From JBNKLG01 sp050292235 (GTDB lineage: Bacteria > Pseudomonadota > Gammaproteobacteria > Chromatiales > Chromatiaceae): a stretch of 64,000 nucleotides of DNA. The DNA lies in contig JBNKLG010000001.1 of NCBI GenBank assembly GCA_050292235.1, positions 1-64,000 of the forward strand, in the 5' to 3' direction. The notes under the pieces are model-generated. The model saw nothing but the letters and a program-made list of their open reading frames with translations, did not search any database and was not told where the DNA came from. Made by a program: the position numbers and the translations under genes. Positions 1-8,759 of the stretch are shown here, piece after piece (within the stretch, counting starts at the first letter, position 1; every line of letters begins with the position of its first letter).

Positions 1-1
1 G

Positions 2-679
2 GCGGGTATCTGGGGGGCGGCGGTCGGCTCTTTTCTGACGCTGGCGGTGACGCTGGCACTTTCCTTTCCCATTGGCGTGGCGGCAGCGGTCTATCTGGAG
101 GAGTTTGCGCCGGTCAACCGCTGGACTGATCTGATCGAGGTGAATATCAACAACCTGGCTGCTGTGCCTTCGATTGTCTTTGGTCTGTTGGGGCTGGCGG
201 TTTTCATCAATTTCTTTGGCCTGCCGCGTTCTGCTCCTTTGGTGGGCGGTCTGGTGCTGACCCTGATGACCCTGCCGACCATCATCATCTCCTCCCGGGC
301 GGCTTTGAAGGCGGTGCCGCCGTCGATCCGTGAAGCGGCGCTGGGATTGGGGGCCTCCCGGATGCAGATGGTCTTTCATCATGTCCTACCGCTGGCCATG
401 CCGGGGATGCTGACCGGCACCATCATTGGCATGGCTCAGGCACTGGGTGAAACTGCGCCCCTGCTGATGATCGGCATGGTGGCCTTCGTTGTGGATATTC
501 CGTCTGCACTGACCGATCCCTCAACGGTACTGCCGGCCCAGATCTATACCTGGGCTGACAAGCCGGAGAGGGCCTTTGTCGAACGCACCTCGGCGGCCAT
601 CCTGTTGCTGCTGGCATTTCTGGTGTTGATGAATGCCCTGGCGGTGTTTTTGCGGAAAAAATTCGAGCGGCGTTGGTAA
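2..679 (+). CDS. pstA: Phosphate ABC transporter permease PstA, 5'-truncated by window edge
   Basis: Inner-membrane permease subunit of the high-affinity phosphate importer PstSCAB. The reading frame is open from base 2, so the N-terminus lies outside the window; about 225 residues are visible. Several hydrophobic segments and the cytoplasmic EAA loop (EAALGLGASRMQMV, followed by a glycine-rich stretch) that docks on the ATPase are present. The ATG at 47 is internal, because the residues before it continue the usual PstA sequence. pstB and phoU follow in the usual order, which supports the assignment. Confidence 0.95.
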   Translation, partial: AGIWGAAVGSFLTLAVTLALSFPIGVAAAVYLEEFAPVNRWTDLIEVNINNLAAVPSIVFGLLGLAVFINFFGLPRSAPLVGGLVLTLMTLPTIIISSRAALKAVPPSIREAALGLGASRMQMVFHHVLPLAMPGMLTGTIIGMAQALGETAPLLMIGMVAFVVDIPSALTDPSTVLPAQIYTWADKPERAFVERTSAAILLLLAFLVLMNALAVFLRKKFERRW

Positions 680-743
680 ACGTCGGAATGAGACTGTCGC
701 AGGGAGGTAGAGGTCCAGAAATAAGATTTTGAGGAAATGATCT

Positions 744-1628
744 ATGGATACTTATGTCGATGCTGCTGGGGCTGTGGCCATCAAAACGGCGATGACTGAT
801 CCGGTCAACATGAAAAAAGATCAGGCCGTATCCCGCGATGAAAGGGCTACCGTTGGTGAGGTCCATGTGGATGATCCCCGCATGACCTGTCGGGAGGTGA
901 ATGTTTTTTATGGTGCAAAGCAGGCCATCAAGAACGTGACCCTGGATATCGGTAAGCAGGAGGTGGTTGCCATGATCGGTCCCTCTGGCTGTGGAAAATC
1001 CACCTTTCTGCGCTGCATCAATCGTATGAACGATACCATTGATGGCTGCAAGGTCACGGGCGAAATCAGGCTGGATGGCGAAGATATCTATGACCCGGAG
1101 CTGGATGTGGTGGCGCTCAGGTCCTGCATCGGCATGGTGTTTCAAAAGCCCAACCCATTCCCCAAATCGATCTACGACAACGTGGCCTATGGGCCTCGCA
1201 TCCATGGGATCGCCGCCAACAAGCAGGAACTTGACGAGATTGTTGAGACCTCACTGATCAAAGCCGGCATCTGGGAGGAGGTCAAGGAGCGACTGGATCA
1301 GCCCGGTACAGGGCTTTCCGGTGGGCAGCAGCAGCGTCTCTGTATTGCCCGGGCCATTGCGGTCAATCCGGAGATCATTCTGATGGATGAGCCCTGTTCC
1401 GCCCTGGACCCTATTGCTACCGCAAAGATCGAGGAGCTGATTGACGAGCTGCGGGAACAATACAGCATCGCCATTGTTACCCACTCCATGCAGCAGGCGG
1501 CGCGGGTCTCCCAGCGTACGGCCTATTTCCATCTGGGCGATCTGATTGAGGTGGGTGCAACCGATCAGATTTTCACCAATCCCAGACATCCCCTGACTGA
1601 AGACTACATTACCGGACGCTTTGGATAA
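744..1628 (+). CDS. pstB: Phosphate ABC transporter ATP-binding protein PstB
   Basis: ATPase that drives phosphate import through PstCA. Walker A (GPSGCGKST, near residue 79), the Q-loop region, the signature LSGGQQQR near residue 190 and Walker B (IILMDEP) are all present, and the C-terminus has the PstB ending (YITGRFG). At 294 residues it carries an N-terminal extension of roughly 45 residues over the E. coli protein. The start is kept at 744 because GAGGA lies 8 nt upstream; a later ATG at 810 would give a more typical length. It follows pstA and directly precedes phoU. Confidence 0.96.
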   Translation: MDTYVDAAGAVAIKTAMTDPVNMKKDQAVSRDERATVGEVHVDDPRMTCREVNVFYGAKQAIKNVTLDIGKQEVVAMIGPSGCGKSTFLRCINRMNDTIDGCKVTGEIRLDGEDIYDPELDVVALRSCIGMVFQKPNPFPKSIYDNVAYGPRIHGIAANKQELDEIVETSLIKAGIWEEVKERLDQPGTGLSGGQQQRLCIARAIAVNPEIILMDEPCSALDPIATAKIEELIDELREQYSIAIVTHSMQQAARVSQRTAYFHLGDLIEVGATDQIFTNPRHPLTEDYITGRFG

Positions 1629-1641
1629 CGAGAGACTCTCT

Positions 1642-2376
1642 ATGAACACCATGACAGATGGACATACCGTGCAACGCTACAACTTCGAAATGAATCATCT
1701 CCACAGTCTGGTGTTGCAGATTGGGGTTTTGGTCAGAGATCAATTGGTCAATGCGGCCCTGTCACTGGAAAACGAGGATCTGGAGCTGGCCCGGCGGGTC
1801 ATTGAGAAAGATGTCGAGATCAACAAACTGGATGTTCAGGCCAGCGATGAGATGGTGCATCTGCTGGCCAAACGTCAGCCGGTGGCGCGTGATCTTAGGG
1901 AGATCCTGACTGTCGGCAAGATTGTGACCGATCTGGAGCGGGTCGGGGACGAGGCCAGAAAGATCGCCCAGCTCACAGTCCGTCTTTATGGCGATAAAGC
2001 GCATGTGCCGGATCTGCTGATCCTCCGTGACCTCATGGAGATGGTGGGCGATGTCGAGGTCATGCTGAAACAGGCGCTGCAGGCGTTTGATGGCCCTGAT
2101 TTGGAGCTTGCCCTGGAGGTCATCAAACTGGATGAAAAGCTGGATGCTGACTTCAAGTCTGCCTTGATGAATCTCTCAGCCTTCATCATGGAACACCAGG
2201 AGAGTGGTGAGCACGTCGTGGCAACCGTGCTGGGTCTGCGCGCCATGGAGAGAATGGGCGGTCATGCCAAAAATATTGCCCACTATGTGGTCTATCTGGT
2301 CAAAGGGGTGGATGTGCGCTATGCCGATCTGGAGACGGTGGCAGGGACAGTGCTGACGGACGCTTCTGGCGTTTGA
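1642..2376 (+). CDS. phoU: Phosphate-specific transport system accessory protein PhoU
   Basis: Cytoplasmic negative regulator linking PstSCAB to the PhoR/PhoB two-component system. The 244-residue product contains two repeats of the PhoU three-helix fold with the E(x)4D-type metal motifs (for example RVGDEARKIA and RMGGHAKNIA, the second degenerate). The ATG at 1642 is chosen over the in-frame TTG at 1621, because a GAGAGA element precedes it and the family begins near this point. It lies 13 nt after pstB and is the last gene of the pst operon. Confidence 0.94.
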   Translation: MNTMTDGHTVQRYNFEMNHLHSLVLQIGVLVRDQLVNAALSLENEDLELARRVIEKDVEINKLDVQASDEMVHLLAKRQPVARDLREILTVGKIVTDLERVGDEARKIAQLTVRLYGDKAHVPDLLILRDLMEMVGDVEVMLKQALQAFDGPDLELALEVIKLDEKLDADFKSALMNLSAFIMEHQESGEHVVATVLGLRAMERMGGHAKNIAHYVVYLVKGVDVRYADLETVAGTVLTDASGV

Positions 2377-2450
2377 CTGTTACTGAACCGCCTCTACAGA
2401 CGAGGCCCTGAATCCTGTAGCATGTGCCCTCTCAGCTTCAGGAGCCCTTC

Positions 2451-3383
2451 ATGACTCAAGAGATTCTTCGCATTGCAACCCGTAAATCCCCCCTGGCCTG
2501 GTGGCAGGCGGAACATGTGGCTGCCCGCTTGCAGGACCTGCATCCGGGGCTACAGGTGGAACTGGTGGGCATGACGACGCAGGGTGACAAGATACTGGAT
2601 ACCCCCCTGGCCAAGATCGGTGGCAAGGGGCTTTTCGTCAAAGAGCTGGAGCAGGGCATGATGGAGGGCAGGGCCGATCTTGCCGTGCATTCGATGAAAG
2701 ATGTGCCGGTGGAACTGCCTGAGGGCTTCCAACTGGGCGCTATTCTGGAGCGGGAAGACCCTCGGGATGCCTTTGTTTCATCCACATATGAACATATTGA
2801 TACCTTGCCCCGGGGTGCTCGCCTAGGCACGGCCAGTCTGCGGCGGCAGGCTCAGATTGCCTGCCGGCGCCCCGATCTGCAGATTCTGAGCCTGCGCGGC
2901 AACATCAATACCCGTCTGGCCAAGCTGGATGCCGGAGACTATGACGCCATTGTCCTGGCGGCCTCCGGTCTGAAACGCATCGGCCTGGGCGATCGCATTC
3001 AGGCCGAGCTGACACCGGAGCAGAGCCTGCCAGCCATCGGTCAGGGCGCTTTGGGCATTGAGTGTCGCCAGAATGATGGCCGGGTCGAGGCGCTCATTGC
3101 GCCCCTGATCCATGAGCAGACAGCTGTCTGTGTCCGGGCTGAGCGTGCAATGAATCATCGCCTGAATGGCGGCTGCCAGGTGCCTATCGCGGGCTATGCC
3201 GAGCTGACTGAGAACGGTTTGCGACTGCGCGGACTGGTGGGGGCTGTCGATGGCAGTATCCTCTATCGGGCAGAGCGCGAGGGGCCTGTCGATCAGGCAG
3301 AGGTCCTGGGTCTTGCCGTGGCGGAAGAGCTGTTGGGGCAGGGCGCTGCTGAGATTCTGGACAGTCTGCACCACGACGCATGA
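2451..3383 (+). CDS. hemC: Porphobilinogen deaminase (hydroxymethylbilane synthase) HemC
   Basis: Polymerises four porphobilinogen molecules into hydroxymethylbilane in tetrapyrrole synthesis. The 310-residue product has the N-terminal RIATRKSPLAWWQA motif, the HSMKDVP segment, and the dipyrromethane cofactor cysteine at residue 242 in the NGGCQVP motif, the same position as in E. coli. The ATG at 2451 has AGGAG about 7 nt upstream; earlier GTG codons add non-conserved residues. It overlaps hemD by 4 nt (ATGA), so the two are translationally coupled. Confidence 0.97.
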   Translation: MTQEILRIATRKSPLAWWQAEHVAARLQDLHPGLQVELVGMTTQGDKILDTPLAKIGGKGLFVKELEQGMMEGRADLAVHSMKDVPVELPEGFQLGAILEREDPRDAFVSSTYEHIDTLPRGARLGTASLRRQAQIACRRPDLQILSLRGNINTRLAKLDAGDYDAIVLAASGLKRIGLGDRIQAELTPEQSLPAIGQGALGIECRQNDGRVEALIAPLIHEQTAVCVRAERAMNHRLNGGCQVPIAGYAELTENGLRLRGLVGAVDGSILYRAEREGPVDQAEVLGLAVAEELLGQGAAEILDSLHHDA

Positions 3384-4117
3384 CGCGGCCAGTCGGCGTA
3401 TGGGTAACCCGCCCTCAGGCCCAGGCCGAGGGGATCTGTCAGCGCATTCAGGCATTGGGCTGGCAGGCCTTTGCCTATCCCCTGCTGGAAATCGTCCCGC
3501 TGACCCTGGCGCAGCCTCCGGCTCTGGTCCCGGTCGATCTGCTGGTCTTCATCAGCCGCAACGCCGTTACTTATGCCTTGGCCCAGATGGATCTGAGCCA
3601 ATTCCATGGCCGGGTGGCAGCGGTGGGCAAGGCCACGGCTCAGGCTCTGGCGGAGGCAGCCATTCCAGTGGATATTCTGCCCGAGCGCGCCGATTCAGAA
3701 GGGTTGCTGTCCCATCCCGACCTGGCAGATCTTACTGGAAAAAAGGTGCTGATTCTGCGTGGGGTCGGTGGCCGTGAGCTGTTGGCCGAAACCCTGACAG
3801 AACGGGGTGCTCAGGTGACCTACGCTGAAGTCTATCGGCGCCGATTGCCCGATATCGATCTGAACGGCCTGCTGAGTCAATGGTCGAAGCTTGATCTGGT
3901 GCTGATCACCAGTGGCGAGATCTTAGACAACCTCTACCAGTCTCTGGGGGATCAGGCCTCCGCGTTGCTTGCCGAGGTAACTCTGGTGGTGGTGAGTGAG
4001 CGTTTGCGGCAACAGGCGCTGGCACGAGGCCTCTCCCGATTCATTCTGGCTGAAGGCGCGAGCGACAGAGCCCTGATTTCCGCCATGCTCGACCGGGCGG
4101 GAAATGCTAATCTTTAG
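3380..4117 (+). CDS. hemD: Uroporphyrinogen-III synthase HemD
   Basis: Closes hydroxymethylbilane to uroporphyrinogen III, the branch point to heme and siroheme. The 245-residue length and the N-terminal VWVTRPQAQA motif fit the family. Later segments (FISRNAV, AVGKATAQAL, LILRGVGGRELLAETL, VYRRRLP) match the two-lobed HemD fold, a family whose sequence is otherwise poorly conserved. It starts inside the hemC stop codon and is followed 44 nt later by hemX. Siroheme made from its product is the cofactor of DsrAB encoded downstream in this window. Confidence 0.94.
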   Translation: MTRPVGVWVTRPQAQAEGICQRIQALGWQAFAYPLLEIVPLTLAQPPALVPVDLLVFISRNAVTYALAQMDLSQFHGRVAAVGKATAQALAEAAIPVDILPERADSEGLLSHPDLADLTGKKVLILRGVGGRELLAETLTERGAQVTYAEVYRRRLPDIDLNGLLSQWSKLDLVLITSGEILDNLYQSLGDQASALLAEVTLVVVSERLRQQALARGLSRFILAEGASDRALISAMLDRAGNANL

Positions 4118-4161
4118 ACCTCAAATTAAGTGGCCCCGGAGTGGGGCAATAAGGGTAAAGC

Positions 4162-5331
4162 ATGACGAACAAGGCGAATACCAAGTCCGATTCCCGGGAT
4201 AAAACCGAAACCCCGGCTACTGACAGCACCAAGGCCACTGGCGATGGTCTGCCCTGGGGTCTGCTGGCCGCCCTTTTTGTCCTGGCCGTAGTCGCCATAC
4301 TGGGCTTTCTGGGCTACGACCGATTCCATCTGGTTCAGAACGAGATGGCGGTGCTGAAGCAGCAGATCCAGCAACAGAATGAGGGACTGGGTGGCCTGAC
4401 CGGCAGGCTGGATGGTCTCCATGCCGACCTGGGGGCACAAGGCGGGCGCATGGATGAACTCAAAAACCAGTTCAGCAGTGCCGAGACCAGCCTGCGCAAG
4501 GAACGTGAGCGCTATACCCAGTCCCAGGCCGACATGCACATCGCGCTCAATGCGATACAGCGTCTGATCGGCCGCAGTACCAGCCGTTGGATGGCTGCTG
4601 AGGCCGAGTATCTGATTCGCGTTGCCAACCATCGGTTGCAGCTGGAGGCGGATGTTAAAACGGCCCTGAAGGCCCTGGAGGCTGCTGATGAACGTCTGCG
4701 CGACAGTGGCGATCCCCTTTGGATTCCCGTACGCGAGGTGCTGGCTCAGGATATTGCCACCCTACGGGGTATCCAGCCGATGGATGAAGTTGGTCTGGCC
4801 ATTCAACTGAGTGCGCTCTCTCCCGAGGTGGACAAACTGCCCATTCGCACCGCACTGCTCAATAACCCCTTGCGTCCCATGGCCAAGCAGCCGGAACCCT
4901 CCTTCTCCCTGAAACAGGTGATGAACGATGGCTGGGAGGGTTTTCGCTCGCTCATGATCATTCGGCGCCACGACCAGCCTGTCTCAGCCATGCTGCCGCC
5001 AGAGCAGCGTTTCTTTCTTGGACAGAACCTCAAACTGAAGCTGGAGGCTGCCCATTTGGCCCTGCTACGCCGTGATCAGGGCCTCTATGACAACGCCCTG
5101 GCCACCGCCCGGCAGTGGCTGGCCGAGTACTACGATCCCGAAAGCCCCGTGACCCAAGGTATGAAAGAGACCCTGGAGGGTATGAGCAAGGTGAAAATCC
5201 GTCCCAGCCTGCCAGATGTCTCCGGTGCCATGGCCGTCTTGGTGCGCCAGATGGATCTGTCGCGGGAGCGCAGCCGTCAGGAGGCCGCCAAGGCTCAGGA
5301 GGAGAAGCCTACTGAGGAGGGCAGGCCATGA
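4162..5331 (+). CDS. hemX: HemX-family membrane protein of the hem operon
   Basis: Inner-membrane protein of the DUF513/HemX family, often labelled uroporphyrinogen-III C-methyltransferase although it lacks a methyltransferase domain. It is 389 residues long: a charged N-terminal tail rich in K, D and T, one membrane segment near residues 32-52, a coiled coil (LKQQIQQQNEG onward), then a helical periplasmic domain containing the AAEAEYLIRVANHRL signature. The C-terminus is charged. It overlaps hemY by 4 nt. The biochemical role is not established; position suggests assistance to late heme enzymes. Confidence 0.9.
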   Translation: MTNKANTKSDSRDKTETPATDSTKATGDGLPWGLLAALFVLAVVAILGFLGYDRFHLVQNEMAVLKQQIQQQNEGLGGLTGRLDGLHADLGAQGGRMDELKNQFSSAETSLRKERERYTQSQADMHIALNAIQRLIGRSTSRWMAAEAEYLIRVANHRLQLEADVKTALKALEAADERLRDSGDPLWIPVREVLAQDIATLRGIQPMDEVGLAIQLSALSPEVDKLPIRTALLNNPLRPMAKQPEPSFSLKQVMNDGWEGFRSLMIIRRHDQPVSAMLPPEQRFFLGQNLKLKLEAAHLALLRRDQGLYDNALATARQWLAEYYDPESPVTQGMKETLEGMSKVKIRPSLPDVSGAMAVLVRQMDLSRERSRQEAAKAQEEKPTEEGRP

Positions 5332-6566
5332 GAGGCCTGATCACCGCCCTGTTAATGATGGGGGCCAGTGCCGGGCTGACGCTCGTTCTGCTCAAGGAGA
5401 AGGGCTATTTTCTGCTGGGCTATGGCGTCTGGACCGTGGAAGGGAGTCTGGCCTTCTTCGTCCTGGTGGTGGCGATGCTCTTTGTCCTCACCTACCTCTC
5501 CATTCGCCTGTTCATCTGGCTGTTCTCGGCGCCCTCAGGCCTCTCTCATTGGAATCGCCGTCGCCGTCGTGAACGTGCCCAGCGTTCTTTTCATCAGGGG
5601 CTGAGGCAACTGGCCGAGGGTAACTGGGCTTCGGCGGAGCGCCAGTTACTGCGCCATTTGAGTGATGCGCCCATGCCCACCCTGAACTATCTGGCAGCGG
5701 CCCGCTCTGCCCATGCCCAACGGGAGATCAAGCGGCGCGATCAATATTTGCGTCAGGCCATGGAGGCCGATGACTCTGCCGAAATGGCTGTCGGTCTGAC
5801 CTTGGCCGAGCTACAACTCCAGCAATCGAATCTCGATCAGGCCCAGGAGACCCTGGGACAGTTGAACAAACTCAATGCCCAGCATCCGCCGCTGATGTTG
5901 CTGATGCGCAGCCTCTACCGGGGCCTGGGTGATTGGCGCGCCCTGCTCGACATCCTGCCTGCTTTGCGCCAGCAAAAACTTCTGGACGACTCGGAATCCC
6001 AGACTCTGGAGCTGGAAGCCCGGCGTCAGGTCTTGTCCCAGATTCTGGCCGACGGCACCGAATCCAAGCTCAATGCCTTTTGGGATGCCACCGGAAAATC
6101 CCTGCGCTCAGACTCGCAACTGCTCGGTCCCTACGCCGAGCGCATTGGTCAGCTGGGTCGCAGTGGCGAGGCAGAAGAGTTGCTGCGCACCAGCCTGAAC
6201 CAGCACTGGGATGAGCGCCTGGTCGGTCACTATGCGGGACTCACTGCAGGGGATCCATTGGTTCGTTTGACCCATGCTGAAAAATGGTTGGGCCAGCGTC
6301 CCCACGACCCAGCCCTGCTGCTGGCCCTGGGTCGCCTCTCTTTGCAAGGCCGGCTTTGGGGCAAGGCACGTAGCTATCTGGAGGCATCATTGGGCGTCAA
6401 ACCCAGCGTCGAGGCCTACCATGAACTGGGTCGCCTGCTGGAGCAACTGGAAGAGTCTGAAGCCGCAACCCAATGCTATCGGCGCGGGCTGGAATTGGCG
6501 ACGGGTGCGGCGGTTGAGGTGATGGCGGAAGGGGCTGCGCCTGAGCCTGGGGAAGTTCCGGCATAA
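5328..6566 (+). CDS. hemY: HemY-family TPR membrane protein of the hem operon
   Basis: Inner-membrane protein of the gammaproteobacterial HemY family, which is unrelated to the oxygen-dependent HemY of Bacillus. Two hydrophobic segments near residues 5-22 and 40-64 are followed by a basic patch (RRRRRERAQRSF) and a cytoplasmic array of tetratricopeptide-like helices. The 412-residue length is typical. The start codon overlaps the hemX stop (ATGA). It is the last gene of hemCDXY. No enzymatic function is proven; a role in heme intermediate handling is inferred from conserved linkage. Confidence 0.9.
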   Translation: MRGLITALLMMGASAGLTLVLLKEKGYFLLGYGVWTVEGSLAFFVLVVAMLFVLTYLSIRLFIWLFSAPSGLSHWNRRRRRERAQRSFHQGLRQLAEGNWASAERQLLRHLSDAPMPTLNYLAAARSAHAQREIKRRDQYLRQAMEADDSAEMAVGLTLAELQLQQSNLDQAQETLGQLNKLNAQHPPLMLLMRSLYRGLGDWRALLDILPALRQQKLLDDSESQTLELEARRQVLSQILADGTESKLNAFWDATGKSLRSDSQLLGPYAERIGQLGRSGEAEELLRTSLNQHWDERLVGHYAGLTAGDPLVRLTHAEKWLGQRPHDPALLLALGRLSLQGRLWGKARSYLEASLGVKPSVEAYHELGRLLEQLEESEAATQCYRRGLELATGAAVEVMAEGAAPEPGEVPA

Positions 6567-6719
6567 TTTTGGTGAATGCACTGCACTTTGCTTCGGCTCT
6601 GGCTTCCAGTTTTGCCCCACCTCCTGCATCTATATGGTCGTATTCACCCTTCGGGTTGCGATCATGCTTGGATATAATTGACTGCTCAATTGATATTTTT
6701 AAGAATAATCAAAAGAAAG

Positions 6720-7403
6720 ATGAAAGTGAATAAATCATTATATATACTGCCCTTGCTGTTTACCTTGCTTTTGGGTGGGTGCAGCATGTCAACAGTCAAT
6801 ACGAAAGACTATGAGTCCAGGAAGCCACAAAAAATAGCAGTGCTTGTTGGTTACGATATTCGAGCGGTAAAGGACTTATCGACAGGAGGATTGATTGCCT
6901 CTGGTGTTATTGGTGGTGGGGTGGGAGCCATCATTGCTTCAGAGCATACTGAGCGAATGAATCTTCACTTTGATAAGGATATTACCAACATGATATGGAG
7001 TGAGGCTAATCGGCAGCTGCGTGCAAAAAACTACCTGGTTAATTATATCGGCCCTAAAGCGAAGAAATGGAAGTTGCTTGACGATCTAGAGGATAACTCT
7101 GATATATATCCCAGGTTCGTTCAGTTTTATCGGTTGTCCTCAAGAGAAAAATCTTATGATGCCGTGCTGTTTATCGAAATACTGATTGAAGGTAGAGTGC
7201 CTGAAAGTGGTACTACCAGAGAACTTAATGTTGCCAATATGAAAATGAAATATGCCAAATCAAAGTTGTATTTATACGACACAAAATCAGGTAAGCGCTT
7301 ATTTTTCAATCAGGTGCAAGAAGGATATTCTTCCACAAGCAAGATTAAGCTAAAGGAAGCAATTAATGCCATTGTTGAGCTTGATGCGATTCCTGCATAT
7401 TGA
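6720..7403 (+). CDS. Predicted lipoprotein of unknown function, AT-rich gene
   Basis: Product of 227 residues with a lipoprotein signal peptide: KK-type n-region, hydrophobic core LYILPLLFTLLL and lipobox LGGC, so lipidation is expected at the Cys near residue 21. A glycine-rich stretch (GGLIASGVIGGGVGAII) near residue 55 resembles glycine-zipper segments of outer-membrane lipoproteins. The ATG at 6720 is preferred to a TTG at 6678 because it starts exactly at the signal peptide. The gene is visibly richer in A and T than hemY before it and ligE after it, which suggests acquisition from elsewhere. No family recognised. Confidence 0.6.
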   Translation: MKVNKSLYILPLLFTLLLGGCSMSTVNTKDYESRKPQKIAVLVGYDIRAVKDLSTGGLIASGVIGGGVGAIIASEHTERMNLHFDKDITNMIWSEANRQLRAKNYLVNYIGPKAKKWKLLDDLEDNSDIYPRFVQFYRLSSREKSYDAVLFIEILIEGRVPESGTTRELNVANMKMKYAKSKLYLYDTKSGKRLFFNQVQEGYSSTSKIKLKEAINAIVELDAIPAY

Positions 7404-7419
7404 AGCAGGTATTTGAGCA

Positions 7420-7650
7420 TCAGAGGCTTTCTCGTTCCTGATCGGCGGGCTGCTCACGTTTCACCATGAAGTCGTCGGTGACGCCTTCACTGTCAAACCA
7501 GCTATCCCAGCCCTCACCTTCAGGAACGATCAGGCGGGCGCGACCTAAGGGGATAATATCGACTCGTTTTACCGACTCAGGCATCGCTACCGGCTTTGGC
7601 AGACGGACTGCCTGTGAGGTGTTGCTTTTGAAAATGGAGGTGCTTTCCAT
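7420..7650 (-). CDS. vapB: VapB-type antitoxin (AbrB/SpoVT fold), toxin partner absent
   Basis: Small 76-residue DNA-binding antitoxin. The N-terminal segment STSIFKSNTSQAVRLPK is the swapped-hairpin domain signature of chromosomal VapB proteins, and the acidic, tryptophan-containing C-terminus (WDSWFD) is the usual toxin-neutralising tail. AAGGGG lies 8 nt upstream of the ATG. A VapC PIN-domain toxin should follow within a few bases, but the next sequence is the convergent lipoprotein gene, so the antitoxin stands alone. An inverted repeat just upstream may be its operator. Confidence 0.85.
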   Translation of the reverse strand: MESTSIFKSNTSQAVRLPKPVAMPESVKRVDIIPLGRARLIVPEGEGWDSWFDSEGVTDDFMVKREQPADQERESL

Positions 7651-7666
7651 TTTGTGAACCCCTTAC

Positions 7667-7683
7667 ATATACGTCATGTATAT
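7667..7683. promoter_or_regulatory. Inverted repeat ATATAC-N5-GTATAT, candidate VapB operator
   Basis: Perfect 6-bp arms with a 5-nt spacer, 17 bp upstream of the vapB start codon. VapB antitoxins autoregulate through short AT-rich dyads at this position. The assignment is by position and symmetry only. Confidence 0.45.
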
Positions 7684-7870
7684 CCATTGTGGGGCCTGTG
7701 CTGGATATGTCAAAGGGATATCCCAGGTTTTGATAGGGGCAACCTGGCGTTATGGGAAGTGGGTCGGTGCAAATGATAGGATGCTCTCTACAAGTCTGGG
7801 CAACAGTATGCCCATTTTCTCGCCCCCATGTCCCTGCATGGGTGTGCATAACGACAAGGAGAAGCAAAGG

Positions 7871-8725
7871 ATGGCACCCTCACCCTTCATTTTTCGTTTC
7901 ATCGTTCTGCTGTTAGGGCCGTTGTTATTTGCACAGGTCTGTCTGGCTGAGAAACCGCAACTGATGCTGGCCGCCAAGTGGCCGGTGGGTGCCGATCCAA
8001 CCGGCTGGTGGATGAGCGAGAAGTTCGATGGCATCCGCGGCTATTGGGATGGCAAGCAGATGCTGACTCGCGGCGGCAAACCGGTGGCGCTGCCGCCGGA
8101 CTGGGCGAAGAAGATGCCCGACTTTGCCCTGGATGGCGAGTTGTGGGCGGGGCGTGGCCGCTTTAGTGAGACCAGCGCCACGGTGCGCGATGGGGTGCCG
8201 GGGGAGGGGTGGCACAACATCCACTATCTTATTTTCGACGCACCCGGCACGCCCGGCCCTTTTGAGAAGCGCCTTGAGCGCGTCGATCAGTGGCTGAGCA
8301 AGCACCCGGCCCCGCAGATCAGGCTGATCGAACAGCACCGTTGTCGGGATGCAGCCCATTTGCAGCAGTTTCTCGATGAGGTCGAGGCGAAAGGGGGCGA
8401 GGGCGTCATATTGCGGGCTGCTGGGTCAGATTACACCCAGGGGCGCAGCAAGGATTTGTGCAAGCTGAAGCGTTTTGATGACGATGAGGCGGTGGTGGTT
8501 GGTTATAAGCCGGGCGAGGGCAAGTATGCGAATCTGGTTGGGGCCTTGCTGGTCAGGCTGCCGGATGGTCGTCGGTTTGCGGTGGGCTCCGGCTTGAGCG
8601 ACGAGGAGCGACGTCAGCCTCCGCCTGTCGGCAGCACCATCACCTTCAAGTATCAGGGGTGGACAAAAAATGGAAAGCCGCGGTTTCCTGTCTACTGGCG
8701 AATTCGCCAGCAGGTCGGTCATTGA
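7871..8725 (+). CDS. ligE: Secreted ATP-dependent DNA ligase, LigE type
   Basis: Minimal ATP-dependent DNA ligase of 284 residues. A signal peptide (FIFRFIVLLLGPLLFAQVCLA) puts it in the periplasm. The nucleotidyl lysine lies in motif I (EKFDGIRG, K51), followed by LDGELWAGRGRF (motif III), EGVILR (motif IV) and the LCKLKRF motif V, then a short OB domain containing FKYQGWTKNGKPRFP. AAGGAG precedes the ATG at 7871; upstream in-frame codons are not conserved. LigE proteins occur in proteobacteria that take up or bind extracellular DNA. No competence gene is adjacent here. Confidence 0.9.
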   Translation: MAPSPFIFRFIVLLLGPLLFAQVCLAEKPQLMLAAKWPVGADPTGWWMSEKFDGIRGYWDGKQMLTRGGKPVALPPDWAKKMPDFALDGELWAGRGRFSETSATVRDGVPGEGWHNIHYLIFDAPGTPGPFEKRLERVDQWLSKHPAPQIRLIEQHRCRDAAHLQQFLDEVEAKGGEGVILRAAGSDYTQGRSKDLCKLKRFDDDEAVVVGYKPGEGKYANLVGALLVRLPDGRRFAVGSGLSDEERRQPPPVGSTITFKYQGWTKNGKPRFPVYWRIRQQVGH

Positions 8726-8759
8726 TGACCTGGACTATGTGGGTAGTGGGGCGGCTCAG

